Origin: Catonia carolina
Taxonomy: Eukaryota; Arthropoda; Insecta; Hemiptera; Achilidae
NCBI GenBank assembly: GCA_035578175.1
Contig: JAQMRL010000005.1
Span: forward strand, 60,757,722-60,821,721
DNA length: 64,000 nt
Direction of reading: 5' to 3'
Below are positions 1 to 11,737 of this stretch, in pieces. The number at the start of each line of letters is the position of its first letter. Positions within the stretch are counted from its first letter, which is position 1. The translations under genes and the position numbers were made by a program. The notes under the pieces were generated by a model that worked only from the letters and a program-made list of their open reading frames with translations, was not told where the DNA came from and searched no databases.

Positions 1-397
1 CACCGGTCTATGAAGATTTACCGAACAGATCCCTTGTTTAATCAAATTATGGCGTCCATGAAGAGACTAACTTATGCAATTTTATACGGGTTTAATGTCT
101 CCGCCGAGCCTGCTTCGAAAGTCCTTACCACAAACATTACGATCTGAAAATTTCAGATCCCGTATTAATTTTGAGATACCCTGTATCGGTCCGTTGACCT
201 CAATTTTAGAATCTTCGTAAAAACATTCCTCATCAAAGTGAAATTAACTTTTTCGTTTACTGACATTTAGTTGGTCTAATTAGCCGTTTTCTAAGTTTTG
301 TTTGGAACCTATATAGGCCTAAACAAGTAATTATTGTAAATTGTTTTATGTTCCAACGGTTATGGTCTTCAATTTTTTTATAAATTATTTATTTTCT
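1..397. other. Intergenic, nothing recognised
   Basis: AT-rich DNA with a TAGGCCTA octamer at 314-321. No gene-like or repeat-like structure was recognised. Confidence 0.4.
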
Positions 398-407
398 AAT
401 AAGTGCC

Positions 408-809
408 GTTGCCCAAAACAGGCAGGTGAGTGTTAAATTATTTTACACTCGCTCTGCTAGTTCCAGGGTTACAAAAAAAATAGTTGTTTTTCTTATCGCA
501 TGGTCAGCCGATTATATGACTGAAACATTTAAGAACAAAAGAGGTAAAGGTGTAAAAGACACTAGTCAGATCTATCTACTATGAGAGTAATGAATTTTAT
601 TATACAACCAGGCCCTGTGGTGACTGAAGTGAAGATGCCATTTGCAGGGTGGAAAGTAGGTGCTTTTCAGAGGGCCTGGCATGCTGATAAACATACTTTT
701 CTACTAAGTGAGGAAGGCAATAGTAAACCAACTCTCCTCCTTGTTGTATTTTTAAAGCCTCTAAAGGTTCAAACTAGCCTTTTGGCTGATGACTTTAACA
801 ACAAACAAC
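408..809 (+). mobile_element. SINE family E, full copy with 10-bp target duplication
   Basis: About 400 bp, starting GTTGCCCAAAACAGG and ending in CTTTAACAACAAACAACA, flanked by the direct repeat AATAAGTGCC (398-407 and 810-819). The same sequence recurs at 1194-1591, 4107-4450, 9090-9325 and twice in 50708-51459. The 77-codon open frame inside is repeated in other copies because the element is conserved, not because it is a host gene. A CAA-repeat tail and a true target duplication indicate retroposition. Confidence 0.8.
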
Positions 810-1193
810 AATAAGTGCCTAGTCACTATTTGAGTTACTAAATTGCCTCTTTTTGAATACACGTAATATTCGTAATTAGTTTTTCGTGAATTTTAACCCT
901 TCTGTTGTAATTTTCATAAAATATTTATTTAACTAGAATGTTAAACCAACCTTTTTTTGATATTAACCCTAAAATTATTCAACCCTTAACTAAGTGCAAC
1001 CTCACTGACGCTAGCAATGAGCCTGCGCTACGGCTTATATTATATAGTTAGCATCAGAGCTAATTGCTAATATTTTATACAGAGCAAACGAAACTAAAAA
1101 TCAACATGAAAACAGTACTTTCCTTCCCTATAGTATATGAAGGGAAGAGAAAGTAAAAACTATATTGGGTGCTAAGAAAAAAGGGCATAAATA

Positions 1194-1591
1194 TGTTTCT
1201 GTTCTTAGGTCATCAGCCGAAAGGCTATGTGAACCTCTAGAGGTTTTACTAAGTAAAACAAGGAGTGAGGCGGTTTACTTATGCCTTCCTCACTGAGTAG
1301 AAAAGTGTGTTTATCAGCATGCCAGGTCCTCTAAAAATCACATATTTTTCATCCTGTAAATGACACCTTTACTTTATTCACCACAGGGTCTGGCTGTATA
1401 ATGAAATTCATTACGTTTAGAGAAAATAACTTAGATTAGTGTCTTTTACACCTCCACCTCTTCTGTTTTTAAATACTTCAGTCACTTAATTGGCTGACCG
1501 TTTAATAACAAACAGTACTATATTTTGTGGCCCTGGAATTAACAGACTGAGTGCAAATAATTTAACACTTCACCTGTCTGTTATGGGTAGT
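1194..1591 (-). mobile_element. SINE family E, reverse copy with 9-bp target duplication
   Basis: Reverse complement of the 408-809 element, flanked by GCATAAATA at 1185-1193 and 1592-1600. Independent insertion of the same family, about 400 bp. Confidence 0.8.
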
Positions 1592-1600
1592 GCATAAATA

Positions 1601-2416
1601 AATTAATTTAATATTATTAACTACTCTAGAATGATGCCTTGATACATGACGTTAAATTATAGACATCAATTTTATCTCGACATATCATATACCCCTTGTT
1701 GATATCTTCTGATAGCAGTTAAAAAAAAATTTGGTGTCGTTTTCCAAATTACTTTATAGTTGAAAACGAAAAATAATGATTATATTTTCCAATTTTTTGG
1801 AACGAATTGTGCGGGGAAACAGTGAACATATTAACGAAAGCGATTTATGAAATGGAAGTATGTTTTCATTTAATTGTGTCGGGTAGGTGTGCTAATAGGC
1901 CGATACAAACGTGATAAAGCATTTTCGGCAGAGAAAAATGACAAGCCTATTTATACAAATCAGTGGGAACCTATTTAAAGCGACTACTGCTCTTGACTTT
2001 TCCGACTGGCAAAAACCATACAGATTAATGGCGTCACTGAATATATTAGAGCCGAGCTCTGTAATTGCTCCGTATAACTGTAATAAACTGCAACTTTTCT
2101 TGCTTATAATAAATGGCCCCGTCCCCGTACCCTCTCGTCTCGTCTCACCCAGATTTTCCAAAGAATAATGATAGCTAATTATTTTGAAATATAAACGACT
2201 TGAATTTATGTAACATTATTAATTATTTCTTTTTAACAATTTAATCTTCAATTTGTCTGTTTTATTATAATTTTAGACTCGTGTCCTAATTTCTTTTACT
2301 ACACTCCAATTGATCTATTTAAATTTATATTTTTATCCTAATTAAACCTTCTTGATTAATCTGTTTATGTTATATTATTTATCAATTTATTTACTTTTAA
2401 TTTTTTTAACTTTTTT
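1601..2416. other. Intergenic, nothing recognised
   Basis: AT-rich sequence with two overlapping antisense open frames around 1892-2168 (85-89 codons) that show no recognisable domain. Confidence 0.35.
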
Positions 2417-3336
2417 ACTTTCTCTTGCCTATATGAATATATAGGAAGGAAAGTATTGTTTTCATGTCGATTTTTTAAAATATAGTTTTCACCGGATCTA
2501 CACGTTTTCAAACCCCCTGAACCCAAAAAATATGTTTTTAGCGATTGGAGTGTGTGTGTGTGTGTGTGTGTGCGTGTGCAGAATATCTCAAGAACGGAAA
2601 ATCGTACAAACCTGAAACTTGAAACATTACTACCGGACCCGACACGAACATTTTCATCAAAATCGGTCAACCAGAAGTAGTAGTTTATTCGTGCCATTTT
2701 TCACTTTTTTGCTATTTTCTCAAAAACAACTGCTAAAAATCACTTCATTTACTACATTTTTTATGCTCTACAAGATAGAGTAGGCCCCATATTTGCTGAA
2801 ATTCTTGGAAAGGCTGTTTTCTCGTAAAAATATTGTTTTCTTAAGATTGCGGCTTTAATATTCATTTTAGCGCAAAAATCTAAAGTAAAAGTTGTAAAGA
2901 ATTAAAAATCCTACAACTTCTATTTCGAACATTTTTTTGTGTTACGCTTAGTTTAGCGGTAATAAGTGATTTTCTGTTTTTTTCATGAAAATCTGTAAAA
3001 ATAGATAATTCAAGATTTCAGCGTTTGTGTGCATTTTACGACACAAGTGTAGGCCTATAATCAAATTTATAGAAAATTAAAAGATCTACACCTTTTATTT
3101 AGAACAATTTTCTCTACAGAGCCTAGTTTAACGTGAAAGAGTGATTTTCCGTATTTTTTAAGCCAAACTGAGTTTGATTTTCATTTTGCATCATTCACTC
3201 ATGATTAAAATAAGTTTATGTTTATTGAGGTCAGTTTTTTGTTTATTTTTAATGTTTTATTATTAATGTTAGGTAATATTGTTAATTATTTGCATTGGCA
3301 AGAGAAAGTTGTGTGAGTGTTTCACACCAAATTTTT
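2417..3336 (+). mobile_element. Helentron-like (HINE) copy 1, most complete
   Basis: Family reference copy. ACTTTCTCTTGCC at 2417-2429 is perfectly inverted as GGCAAGAGAAAGT at 3297-3309. Just inside the 5' end is a hairpin (2428-2445: CCTATAT-GAAT-ATATAGG). A GT microsatellite lies at about 2550-2576. After the 3' inverted repeat is a second hairpin GTGTGA-GTGTT-TCACAC (3311-3327), then CAAATTTTT. No target duplication is seen. Subterminal inverted repeats, 3' hairpin, microsatellite and T-rich flanks fit Helentron-associated non-autonomous elements; no Rep/helicase code is present. Confidence 0.65.
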
Positions 3337-4106
3337 AAGAGATAACAACAATAGAGTTAAAGTTCCTTCCTTTTCTAATGAAGAACTCATCGCAACTGAT
3401 CGAATGAACTGAACGCATGCTGTGTAACAGGGAAGATCGCACTTGAGATCGGAGTGCGTTCATTTGCCCAGAATGGAGGACGCAGATCGCATTCTGTAAA
3501 CTACCGTTTAATGTTTACATTGGTATCACAACGTACCAATTAAAAGCTGACACCAGCTGGTGGACTGGGTCTAGAGACCAAAATATGTAACCTGTAAATT
3601 GTTATTATTTGAGTCATTTAAGTAAAATTTAAATTTCATAACCCTTAGAGAGAATTTAATTAAATTAAGGAAGTGCAGAATTGCGGTGTGGGGGTGGCAG
3701 AGGAGGAGAAAGAGAGTAAGATTGAGGGGGAACATAGGGAGGTGATGATATATGATATGGAATAGAATAATAGATGGCGTTGATGTAGTGTATTAGAAAC
3801 ATAACAGAGCAGGAATTAATTAGTGCACTATTTGAAATAAATGTGAATAATGGAAGTAAATGCAGCTGCATGTATTCCACTTCAGTCTTCTACTATGAAT
3901 GCAGCAGTAAACGAACATCGCTTAAATGTTCATAGTTAATAAATCCCTACCCATAATAAATTGAATAATTAACCTGTCTTAATAATTCGATTCAGCTTAC
4001 ACGGAAAGTCCCCATAAATTTTAAAATGCGACAACTGAAATGTGTGAGAGTAGTTTAATCAAAATCGTTAGAGCCTTTTTTATTTACTTATTCATATTAT
4101 GTTGTT
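3337..4106. other. Intergenic, nothing recognised
   Basis: Mixed-composition stretch with a pyrimidine/purine-rich tract near 3680-3740. No gene or repeat family recognised. Confidence 0.35.
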
Positions 4107-4450
4107 TAGTCATCAGCCAAAAGGTTGATTTGAACCTTTAGAGCAGTGAAAAAATATGCTCATCAGCATGCCAGACCCTCCAAAAAGTACCTACCTTCCA
4201 CCCTGCAAACGACACCCTTCACTTCATTCACCACAGGGTCTGGCTGTATAATGAAATTCATTACTCTCAGAGGAGATAACTCTGATTAGTGTCATTTATA
4301 CCTCTTTTTCTTCTGTTCTTAAATGATTCGATCGTATTATAATGGACTGACCATGTGATAAGAAACAGAACTATTTATTTTAGCCCTGGAACTAGCAGAC
4401 CGAGTGCAAATAATTTAATGCTCCACCTGTCTGTTATAGGCAATTCTTGT
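4107..4450 (-). mobile_element. SINE family E, reverse copy with internal deletion
   Basis: Starts GTCATCAGCCAAAAGG (complement of the SINE 3' end) and ends CCTGTCTGTTATAGGCA (complement of its 5' end). About 60 bp of the 3' half is missing relative to 1194-1591. Confidence 0.7.
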
Positions 4451-4636
4451 TATATCGATACTAATAAATACACAAACTTTTATGTATTTGGTATTATAAT
4501 TTTATCAAAAAGAAACTTTTTTACACCTCTTGCCGCAGAACAATTTTTTAATAACAATTCCCAGAAAACTCCAAAAAGGAAGTAGGCCTATAAGATATGC
4601 AAAGATAAAACTATTAAGCCTAGGTATCAACCTTAT

Positions 4637-5525
4637 ATTCTATTTAACCTCTAATAGTGAAGCTATTTTTAGGGAAACCCTAGAAGATGAGTAGGTGGGA
4701 ATAGTAATAAATGGAGAAGTAATAAATAATATGAGGTATGCTGATGATACCGTCTTGTTAACGAGCAACCTTGAAGACACACAACACCTATTAGAAAAAT
4801 TAAATGATCGATGTAATGAATATGGGCTAAAAATTAACTTTAAGAAGACCCAGTTAATGGTAATTACAAAATTCCCTCAAGATCTGAACCATGTGAACCC
4901 GACAGTGGCAGGCACCCCAATAGAGAATGTATCGGCATATAGATATTTGGGAACATGGATAGAACAATCGGGTGACCAAACAAGAGAAATAAGAACGAGG
5001 ATAGAGATAGCCAGATCAACATTTGTAAGGATGAGGAAGTTATTTGCAAGTCGGGATATCAACATGGAACTTAAGATGAGGATGCTGTGTTGTTACGTTT
5101 TTTCCACGCTCTTGTATGGGGTTGAAGCATGGACCCTCAAGAAGAACCACATCGACAAACTACAAGCATTCGAGATGTGGTGTTACCATAGAATGTGGCA
5201 TATTCCCTGGACGGATAAAGTTAGTAATGCCGAAGTGCTGATCCGGATGCAGAAGAAATGCGAAATCATTAACACCATAAAAAGAAGAAAGCTTCAATAT
5301 CTGGGTCATATAATGAGAGGACAGAAATACAAGCTTCTTCAACTGATAGTCCAGGGAAAGATTAGTGGAGGGCGGAGCATCGGAAGACGCCGTGTGTCCT
5401 GGCTAAAGAACCTGAGGGATTGGTTTAACTGTGGCAGTGTTCAACTGTTCAGAGCTGCAGTCGACAAGGTCCGGATTGCTGTGATGATAGCAAACCTCCG
5501 ATAGGAGATGCACTATAAGAAGAAG
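4637..5525 (+). mobile_element. RTE-like non-LTR retrotransposon, 5'-truncated, 11-bp target duplication
   Basis: The insert is bounded by the direct repeat ATCAACCTTAT (4626-4636 and 5526-5536), and its 3' end is TATAAGAAGAAG. It starts inside the reverse transcriptase: SEAIFRETLEDE, an in-frame stop (4692-4694), then an open frame to 5504 with the catalytic YADD (MRYADDTVLL), GLKINFKKTQ, YRYLGTWI, LLYGVEAWTL and the C-terminal RRKLQYLGHIMR region. This C-terminal region is typical of RTE-type retrotransposons. The lost 5' portion and the stop make it inactive. Confidence 0.85.
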
Positions 5526-5536
5526 ATCAACCTTAT

Positions 5537-6235
5537 GTTTCATTCAATACTTAACAATTCGTTTATTACCTTTTACTACCACTACAGGAAGTATACATTT
5601 TTCATAGCAACTCCAAGATCTACGTAGGGGTTGGCAAGCAACCCTAAGGACAAAATGTTGTAAAGGGAAATTTGCATAGGCAATCATATTGTAGTTAGAA
5701 TTCTACTAAATAAGACCAGGACATGCAGTCTTGGGTTCGAATCCCACTGAGGCACGGCATATTTTCATACGTTACAAAAAAAATCATTTCATCCATCACT
5801 GTCTGCATTAGCAGTAATTGCAAAAGAGTCGGACGTTAAACCAAAAAAAAGACCAGAACAGATGTCCGTATTTCATTTTGTTGTACTTCATTTTAACTAA
5901 TTAGTTTTATTTACAGTTTTAATAGTTATAAGTTTAAAATAACTTATTTACAAAGGAACTCTTGTACTACATAATAAAATTTCTGATTAATCAAGTAATT
6001 TTTTAGCTTTTTTTAATCCAGTTCAAAGTACCAATATTTTTAAGCTTGAGGTAAATTTATAAATGTGTTTCCTACCTGTGTTAGTAGAACTTTGTTAAAA
6101 CAATTTAGTGTTATTTAGAAACATAGTAGCCTAATCAACTATGTTTCTTGTTTTGTGACTGTGGACATTTAAACTCCGTAGAAAGATATTTTCCTCTAAA
6201 TACATGATCATTTTAAAATGTGCAATGAACAAAAT
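5537..6235. other. Intergenic with a tRNA-like SINE remnant
   Basis: At about 5725-5850 lies a B-box-like GGGTTCGAATCCC followed by CTGTCTGCATTAGCAGTAATTGC and an A-rich end, a decayed + strand member of the family at 7112-7258. The rest holds nothing recognised. Confidence 0.5.
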
Positions 6236-6951
6236 GAATCAGTCAATTCAGAAAACCTGTAAGTCAAAATTTTACATTTTTTTCTTTAGCGCATTTTAGG
6301 AATAACTGAATGTAAACACACCATCCCTACAAATAAAATAAAAGTCTAGCTTTCCTGAAGAAATATACACTAAAAAAACTTTATCCTATAAAGGATATAA
6401 AGTGCTTCCTTCTAATTAGCAAATGAAAGTGGATAATTTTTTGAAGCTTAAGCTCTACTTTCTAGTGGAAGTGGCTATTCAAAAATCGTTTAAGGGAGAT
6501 AACTACTGTTTGTGACGACGATGATGAACATGAATAGTCCTGAAAACCAACATTTTACTTTCTTAAAGTTAAGAATTTCAATTTTTATTATTGCAAAAAG
6601 CTATTTAAGTCACTATTGTAAACAAGTGAAATAAATAAATGAATGAATACGACCGTACAATTTAATATTTTTTGTCTGGTCTAAGAACGTATTTTACAGA
6701 AAATAACGTAAGTTAGCTTTATACTCCAATTTATTTCAGAAACACCTTTAGATTAAATTTACAATTTTTTTTTTTTACGAAAGTTTATATTCAAAAAGAC
6801 AAAAGTAGTACATTTTATATTAAAAGGAACAGCTCTATAAACAAATTATATTTTTTAATATTTTTTTGTACTGAAACGTAGTAAATTGCAATTTTTTTAT
6901 TTTTCCAAAAGTTACTAATTTTACTTATGGGCTTTCTGAAATGACCGATTC
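6236..6951 (+). mobile_element. MITE with ~28-bp TIRs, copy 1 of an inverted pair
   Basis: Begins GAATCAGTCAATTCAGAAAA and ends in GGGCTTTCTGAAATGACCGATTC, which are near-perfect inverted repeats. The body is AT-rich without coding capacity. The same element occurs in opposite orientation at 7287-7938. Superfamily not identified. Confidence 0.7.
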
Positions 6952-7111
6952 AAATGTAAGCAATTAAAACTCCTTAAATAATGGTATGCATGAGGTCAGA
7001 TGATTTTCTTCCACCACACACCTAATTACTGTTTTCTGAATTTTAAAACTCGTTCTGCATAACCCTTTGAAGAATTATCCAATACTAACATAGCATACCA
7101 AATATGAGATA

Positions 7112-7258
7112 GGCCGACCCATTGGCATAGTGGTTAGAGTAACTGGTTCTATGCCGGGGTCCCAAGTTCATCACTCAGTTCCATATATCATCATTCCCCA
7201 CCGTCTGCATTAGCAGAAATTGCAAAACAGTCAAACGTAAAACCAAACAAAACAAAAT
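7112..7258 (+). mobile_element. tRNA-derived SINE (family C)
   Basis: The head GGCCGACCCATTGGCATAGTGGTTAG resembles a tRNA A box; a degraded B box follows, then CCGTCTGCATTAGCAGAAATTGC and an A-rich end. The same tail is seen at 5800-5850, 21268-21300 and 27890-27935. It separates the two MITEs of the inverted pair. Acceptor-stem pairing is absent, so it is not a working tRNA. Confidence 0.65.
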
Positions 7259-7286
7259 ATGGGATAGAATGAAACCAAGGTAAACT

Positions 7287-7938
7287 GAATCGGTCATTTC
7301 AGAAAGCCTACAAGTCACAAAACTAACTTTCAGAAAAATTAAAAACTGGTAATATACTAAGTTTTAATAAAATACAATTAAAAAATATAATTTGTTCTGA
7401 GGGTTGTCCCCTTTAATAAAAAATGTATACTTTTATCTTTGTAAAGATATGCCACTTGTTATATTGAAAATAAAGACTAAAGGTGTTTCTGAAATAAATT
7501 AGACTAAAATGCTAACTTAAGTTGTTCTCTGTAAAATATATTGTTAGACCAGAAGAAAATTGTGCTGTACATAGCTATGTGACTTAAAAATAGCTTTTTG
7601 CTATAATACAAATTGAAATTCTTAACTTTAAGAAAAAAAGTTGGTTTCCTGGACTATTCACTGTCTTCATCGTCGTCACAAACAGTACCTAGTAATTTAC
7701 CTTAAAAAGATTTTTGCATAGAAATTTTGTATTTTGTATAGCCTCTTCCACTAGAAAGTAGAGCTCAAGATTCAAAAGATAATCCACTTTCATTTTTTAA
7801 TTAGAAAGAAAAATTTTATTTACTTAAGGATAATGTGACTTTTGTAGCGATGCTGTGTTTACATTCAGTTAGTCCTAAATACATACCAAAGAAAAAATGT
7901 AAAATTTTCACTTATGGGCTTTCTGAAACGACTGATTG
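7287..7938 (-). mobile_element. MITE with ~28-bp TIRs, copy 2 of an inverted pair
   Basis: Starts GAATCGGTCATTTCAGAAAG and ends GGGCTTTCTGAAACGACTGATT. Its internal sequence is the reverse complement of 6236-6951: for example GTGACTTAAAAATAGCTTTT here against AAAGCTATTTAAGTCAC there. Confidence 0.7.
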
Positions 7939-8349
7939 AACTGCTGTTAGGTAGCATTTTTTATCATTTAATCTGGCAATTTGTTTTAATAATAAATACT
8001 CCAGATGACATTTTACTAACAGATTTGGTTGGTATACATAAATCACATGACAAAGATCTATCTAATAACTCCTAGAAAATCTAAATAACATTTCCCAGAA
8101 ACTCCAATGTTTGTACAAGTTATAGGAAATTACAATGAATTAAGAAATCCAATAATCTATTCCCCTTACATTATGTTTATCTTTAAACTGTAAAATACTG
8201 GCTCTTCTTCCAATTGATTGCTAACATTAATTCATTCATAAATTCCAATACAGACTCTGTGCTAATACGTATATTTACTTTGAAAGCATCTACCAGTAAA
8301 CTTTTGTTGATAATTGAATAATCATTATCAGCAAACAAAAAATATCTGT
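7939..8349. other. Intergenic, nothing recognised
   Basis: AT-rich sequence without recognised features. Confidence 0.35.
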
Positions 8350-8512
8350 GGCCGCCTCCATAGCCCAGTGGTTAGCCAGTTACGCTGTAAAACGGAGGTC
8401 TCGGGTTAGATTCCCGACCAGGGTCTGGAAAATGATTACAAGTTCAAACCCACCATTCCTCACCCCAATACCAAGATGTTGATGAGACTTAAAATAAACT
8501 AATTAAACAGAT
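8350..8512 (+). mobile_element. tRNA-derived SINE (family A)
   Basis: GGCCGCCTCCATAGCCCAGTGG then a B-box region GGGTTAGATTCCCG, GACCAGGGTCTGG, a unique body and an A-rich AAAATAAACTAA end. Shared with 9978, 11120, 43133 and 47162. Polymerase III promoter boxes are visible. Confidence 0.75.
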
Positions 8513-9089
8513 CAAAAATCTGCCATTACATATGACTTAAGGTGCCCTAATTATGTAACAAGAACAAAATGGGACCTAAAATTGATATAAATAAAAATAA
8601 GAATTTATATAAATTATTATGAATGGAATCTCATGGAACACCAGCTTTGATTTTAAGTCATTTAAATAAAATATTTGTAAGTTAATCCTAGAAATTAATT
8701 CCACACGTTACCTTTAAGGTAGGACTGAAACGTGATGTGTTCTTTATCATTAACACCTAATAACTAATTTTAAAGCTAAAAGATCAGGGGGCATCTAACA
8801 GGACGAAAAACAAAACAAAAATTTTAACCAAAAATACCTTCTGTATTAAAGAAGTATGACTAAAACCATATAATAGATACAAAATTATCTGTTAATGGTA
8901 ATATTTTTAACTAACAATAATTTTCTGTGATTACTTGTCTTAATTTATCTTAATATTAATTAGTTAAGTAATTGGTGTTTCCATTGAAATTCAATGGAAG
9001 GTTATCTTAAACTTTTAAGTTTTTATCTAAACAAAGAGAAGTCAGAACAATTAAGATCATGTTAATTGTAAGTTTTCAAATATTGTTTA

Positions 9090-9325
9090 GGTCATCAGTC
9101 GAAAGGCCGATTTGAATCTCTGAGGCTTAACTAAGTAAAATAAGAAGCAAGGTGGTTTACAATCCCTTCCAAACTGAGTGAAAAGTGGAAAAGTATCCTT
9201 ATCAGCATACCAGGCCTTCTGAAAAGCATCTACTTTCCACCGTGCACATGACACCTTCACTTCACCACAGGGTCTGGCTGTATAATGAAATTTATTACTC
9301 TCAGAGGAGATAACTTGTAATGATG
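9090..9325 (-). mobile_element. SINE family E, truncated reverse copy
   Basis: Begins GTTTAGGTCATCAGTCGAAAGG and runs through ACCACAGGGTCTGGCTGTATAATG to about 9320; the original 5' part of the SINE is missing. Confidence 0.7.
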
Positions 9326-9486
9326 TTCAAGTTTTTCCTTGATTGGACAAAGCCAGTAATATAACATTGACCTGTTATAGTTTAAATTTATAAAGTATTA
9401 AAGTTTGGCTAGCTTATTTATTCAGATATAGGAAGCCTATTAATGTTTTAAATATGAATTCACTGAATTTACTGTTAATGAATTTT

Positions 9487-9788
9487 TTTAATCCCTAATG
9501 TGTGTACGTTGCAATCTGTTCAATTCAGAACAATAAGCAACCCCATAACCCAATGAGATGAGAATGATGTGTATGACGGTAGTCTTGTACAGACCCAGGT
9601 CGACCAGTATGGTTAATTGAACCCCAACCATCAAAGTACACCAGTAACCACTGTCTAGTATTCAACTCCATATAAAAGTAACTACCTTTATAAGGATTTG
9701 AACCAGGAACCTTCATCTGCGAAAATCAGCTGTTAAACAGCTGATTTTGGCGACGACTTTACCTCTCTAGACCGACCCGGTGGGGTCA
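9487..9788 (-). mobile_element. tRNA-like SINE (family D) with 12-bp target duplication
   Basis: Flanked by TTAATGAATTTT at 9475-9486 and 9789-9800. Read on the - strand it has a tRNA-like head with the B box GGTTCAAATCC, then a ~230-bp body ending GTTGCAACGTACACAC and an A tail. A perfect 11-bp-arm hairpin lies at 9722-9748. Other copies are at 55255-55540 and 56365-56682. Confidence 0.8.
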
Positions 9789-9977
9789 TTAATGAATTTT
9801 AATACAAAATTGTTCAATAAATGAAACAAGAAAATAATATGTTACATTTTTTTTTTGAGCAAAAATGGAATTAAAAATTATTTTAAAGTATTAAATTTTA
9901 ACAAATTTTGTATTCATCTCAAAGTTTTACAATTTATAAATTTTTTTATCTATAAATACATAAAATAAATTAAACAT

Positions 9978-10165
9978 GTGGCCGCCTCCGTAGTGTAGTG
10001 GTAGTGCGCTAGCCTACCATGCGGAGGTCCCGGGTTCGATTCCCCGGCAGGGTCAGGAACTTTTCACAAGGTAAAACCCACTGTTCATATACCACTGTAG
10101 TCGTTAATGACCGATATGTTGATGCGACTTTAAATAGGTAAAGTAAAAAAAATAAAGTAATAAAA
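9978..10165 (+). mobile_element. tRNA-derived SINE (family A), best-preserved promoter
   Basis: Has A-box-like TAGTGTAGTGGTAGTGCGC and a perfect B box GGTTCGATTCC. It continues past the tRNA-like part into the family-A body (GTCGTTAATGACC..GATGCGAC) and an A-rich end. Acceptor arms do not pair, so it is not called a tRNA gene. Confidence 0.75.
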
Positions 10166-11119
10166 AATTGTACATGAGAAAATCGAATTAATAGACAAAT
10201 GACAATCGGTATTTTAAAACTGAATAGAACTGACCATAAAGATTAATTTTAAAAGAAAATTACGTATTTAAATTTCACATTTGATTAATAAAATGTTAAT
10301 CTTAGCTGTAAAAATATATTTATTAAGCTTTACCGGTATTTTTGTTTATCCAATCTGCGTAGTCTGTCCGTTGATAACTCATTAACACATTTCACTTTCC
10401 CTTACGCGTCGTTTACTTTATCTGAATATTTTTATTGAATACAATGTCGAAGAGATTGAATAATTATTTATATAAATGTATATTACGCTTTGATTTTCTA
10501 CTATATAATCACTTACTTCACTTGAATAGATTTACTGATGAATATTTCAAATTTTACGGACCGATAATCGACATGATGTGGACATGAACCGGTTACCACT
10601 AACACTAACACGGGCACAATGTAGTGAGTTTCATTGTTTTTACAAATTTTCACTTTCCATAATCGAAATAGTATGTGATAAAATATTTATTCAGACTTTT
10701 AAAATACGCTTGAGAAATAGTTTATTATGTGATTTATTGTTTAATACTGTTCTTGAATGAATTACTGAATTGTTTTAATTTGTTTATTAATAATAATTTT
10801 AAACCGACGCGGTGTAAGTCACTTCATTGATTCTAGATACTTCTTTGACTAGCACTTTCGTAAAAAGTTGAGTAGTACAACAATAATGGTACAGTCCGGT
10901 TCACTTCATACTAGACATAACCTATAATGCTACAAAATCTGAACAGCCCTGGATGTAGCAGTTCCAGTGCAAATAATTTAACACTCCACTTGCCTGTTAT
11001 AGGCAAAGTTTTCAAATAGTTAATTTTTAAAATTATATCCTTGTTTGAAACAATATAGCGTATGTTATTACTCATTTAATACATTTTTAGTTTATTGGAA
11101 ATCACTTTAACAGCTTGGT
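10166..11119. other. Intergenic; small SINE E scrap only
   Basis: At 10960-11005 CAGTTCCAGTGCAAATAATT..CACTTGCCTGTTATAGGCA is a reverse-strand end of SINE family E. Otherwise nothing recognised. Confidence 0.45.
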
Positions 11120-11275
11120 CATTACTGACTAGGGTGGATTATGTAACTGGATAAGTGAGTTCACTTGTGATAATTTTAAGACCCTAGCCGAGAATCGAAC
11201 CTGGGACCTTCTACTTTGTAAGCTAGTATACTAACCACTATGTTGTAAAGGTAGGCTGTACTCACATTTAATATT
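11120..11275 (-). mobile_element. tRNA-derived SINE (family A), reverse copy
   Basis: Contains GACCCTAGCCGAGAATCGAACCTGGG (complement of the B-box region) and CTAACCACTATGTTG (complement of the A-box region). Confidence 0.65.
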
Positions 11276-11737
11276 ATTACTATTATTTTGTGACCACAAT
11301 TATTACTTCGGGGTTTTCTTTTGGCTTTTATTTTCCCCAATAAGCTTTCTCCCATCAGACGTCTGTTTCCTTACTTCATCTGAAATCACTCAAACTTTTC
11401 CTGATGATTATCACTGTATTGTGTAATTCAGTCTGTTTATTTTTTGAAATTTTAATTTTTTAATTTTATTTTTAGATCCTCCAGTGTAATTTCTAGTTCT
11501 ATAATATTTTCAATGTTTGTATCCCATCTAAAGCCAGTTTTATTCTAAAAATGTTAGTTTTTCTAATAATTATATTTTCCAGAGTTCCAATAAAATCACA
11601 TGTCCAGAGAAAACATTCTCTTTCTCTTCATCATGCTTAGTATTGGTTCTATTTCTTTGTAAACTGTTTCACTTGAGGCAATTTTCCTATGTACCCATTT
11701 TCTCGTCTTATTTAAGCACATTCTGATTACAGGTACT

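Noticed and set aside
581..814. 77-codon frame as a host gene
   Set aside because: The same reading occurs in other copies (50915 region) because it lies in a SINE with target duplication.
3665..3880. 71-codon reverse frame
   Set aside because: Proline/serine-rich reading of a purine-rich tract, with no domain.
4695..5504. 269-codon gene of the host
   Set aside because: Reverse-transcriptase motifs (YADD) and an exact target duplication show a truncated LINE.
9978..10052. Functional tRNA gene
   Set aside because: Good B box, but acceptor-stem ends do not pair and the sequence continues into a shared SINE body; several copies exist.
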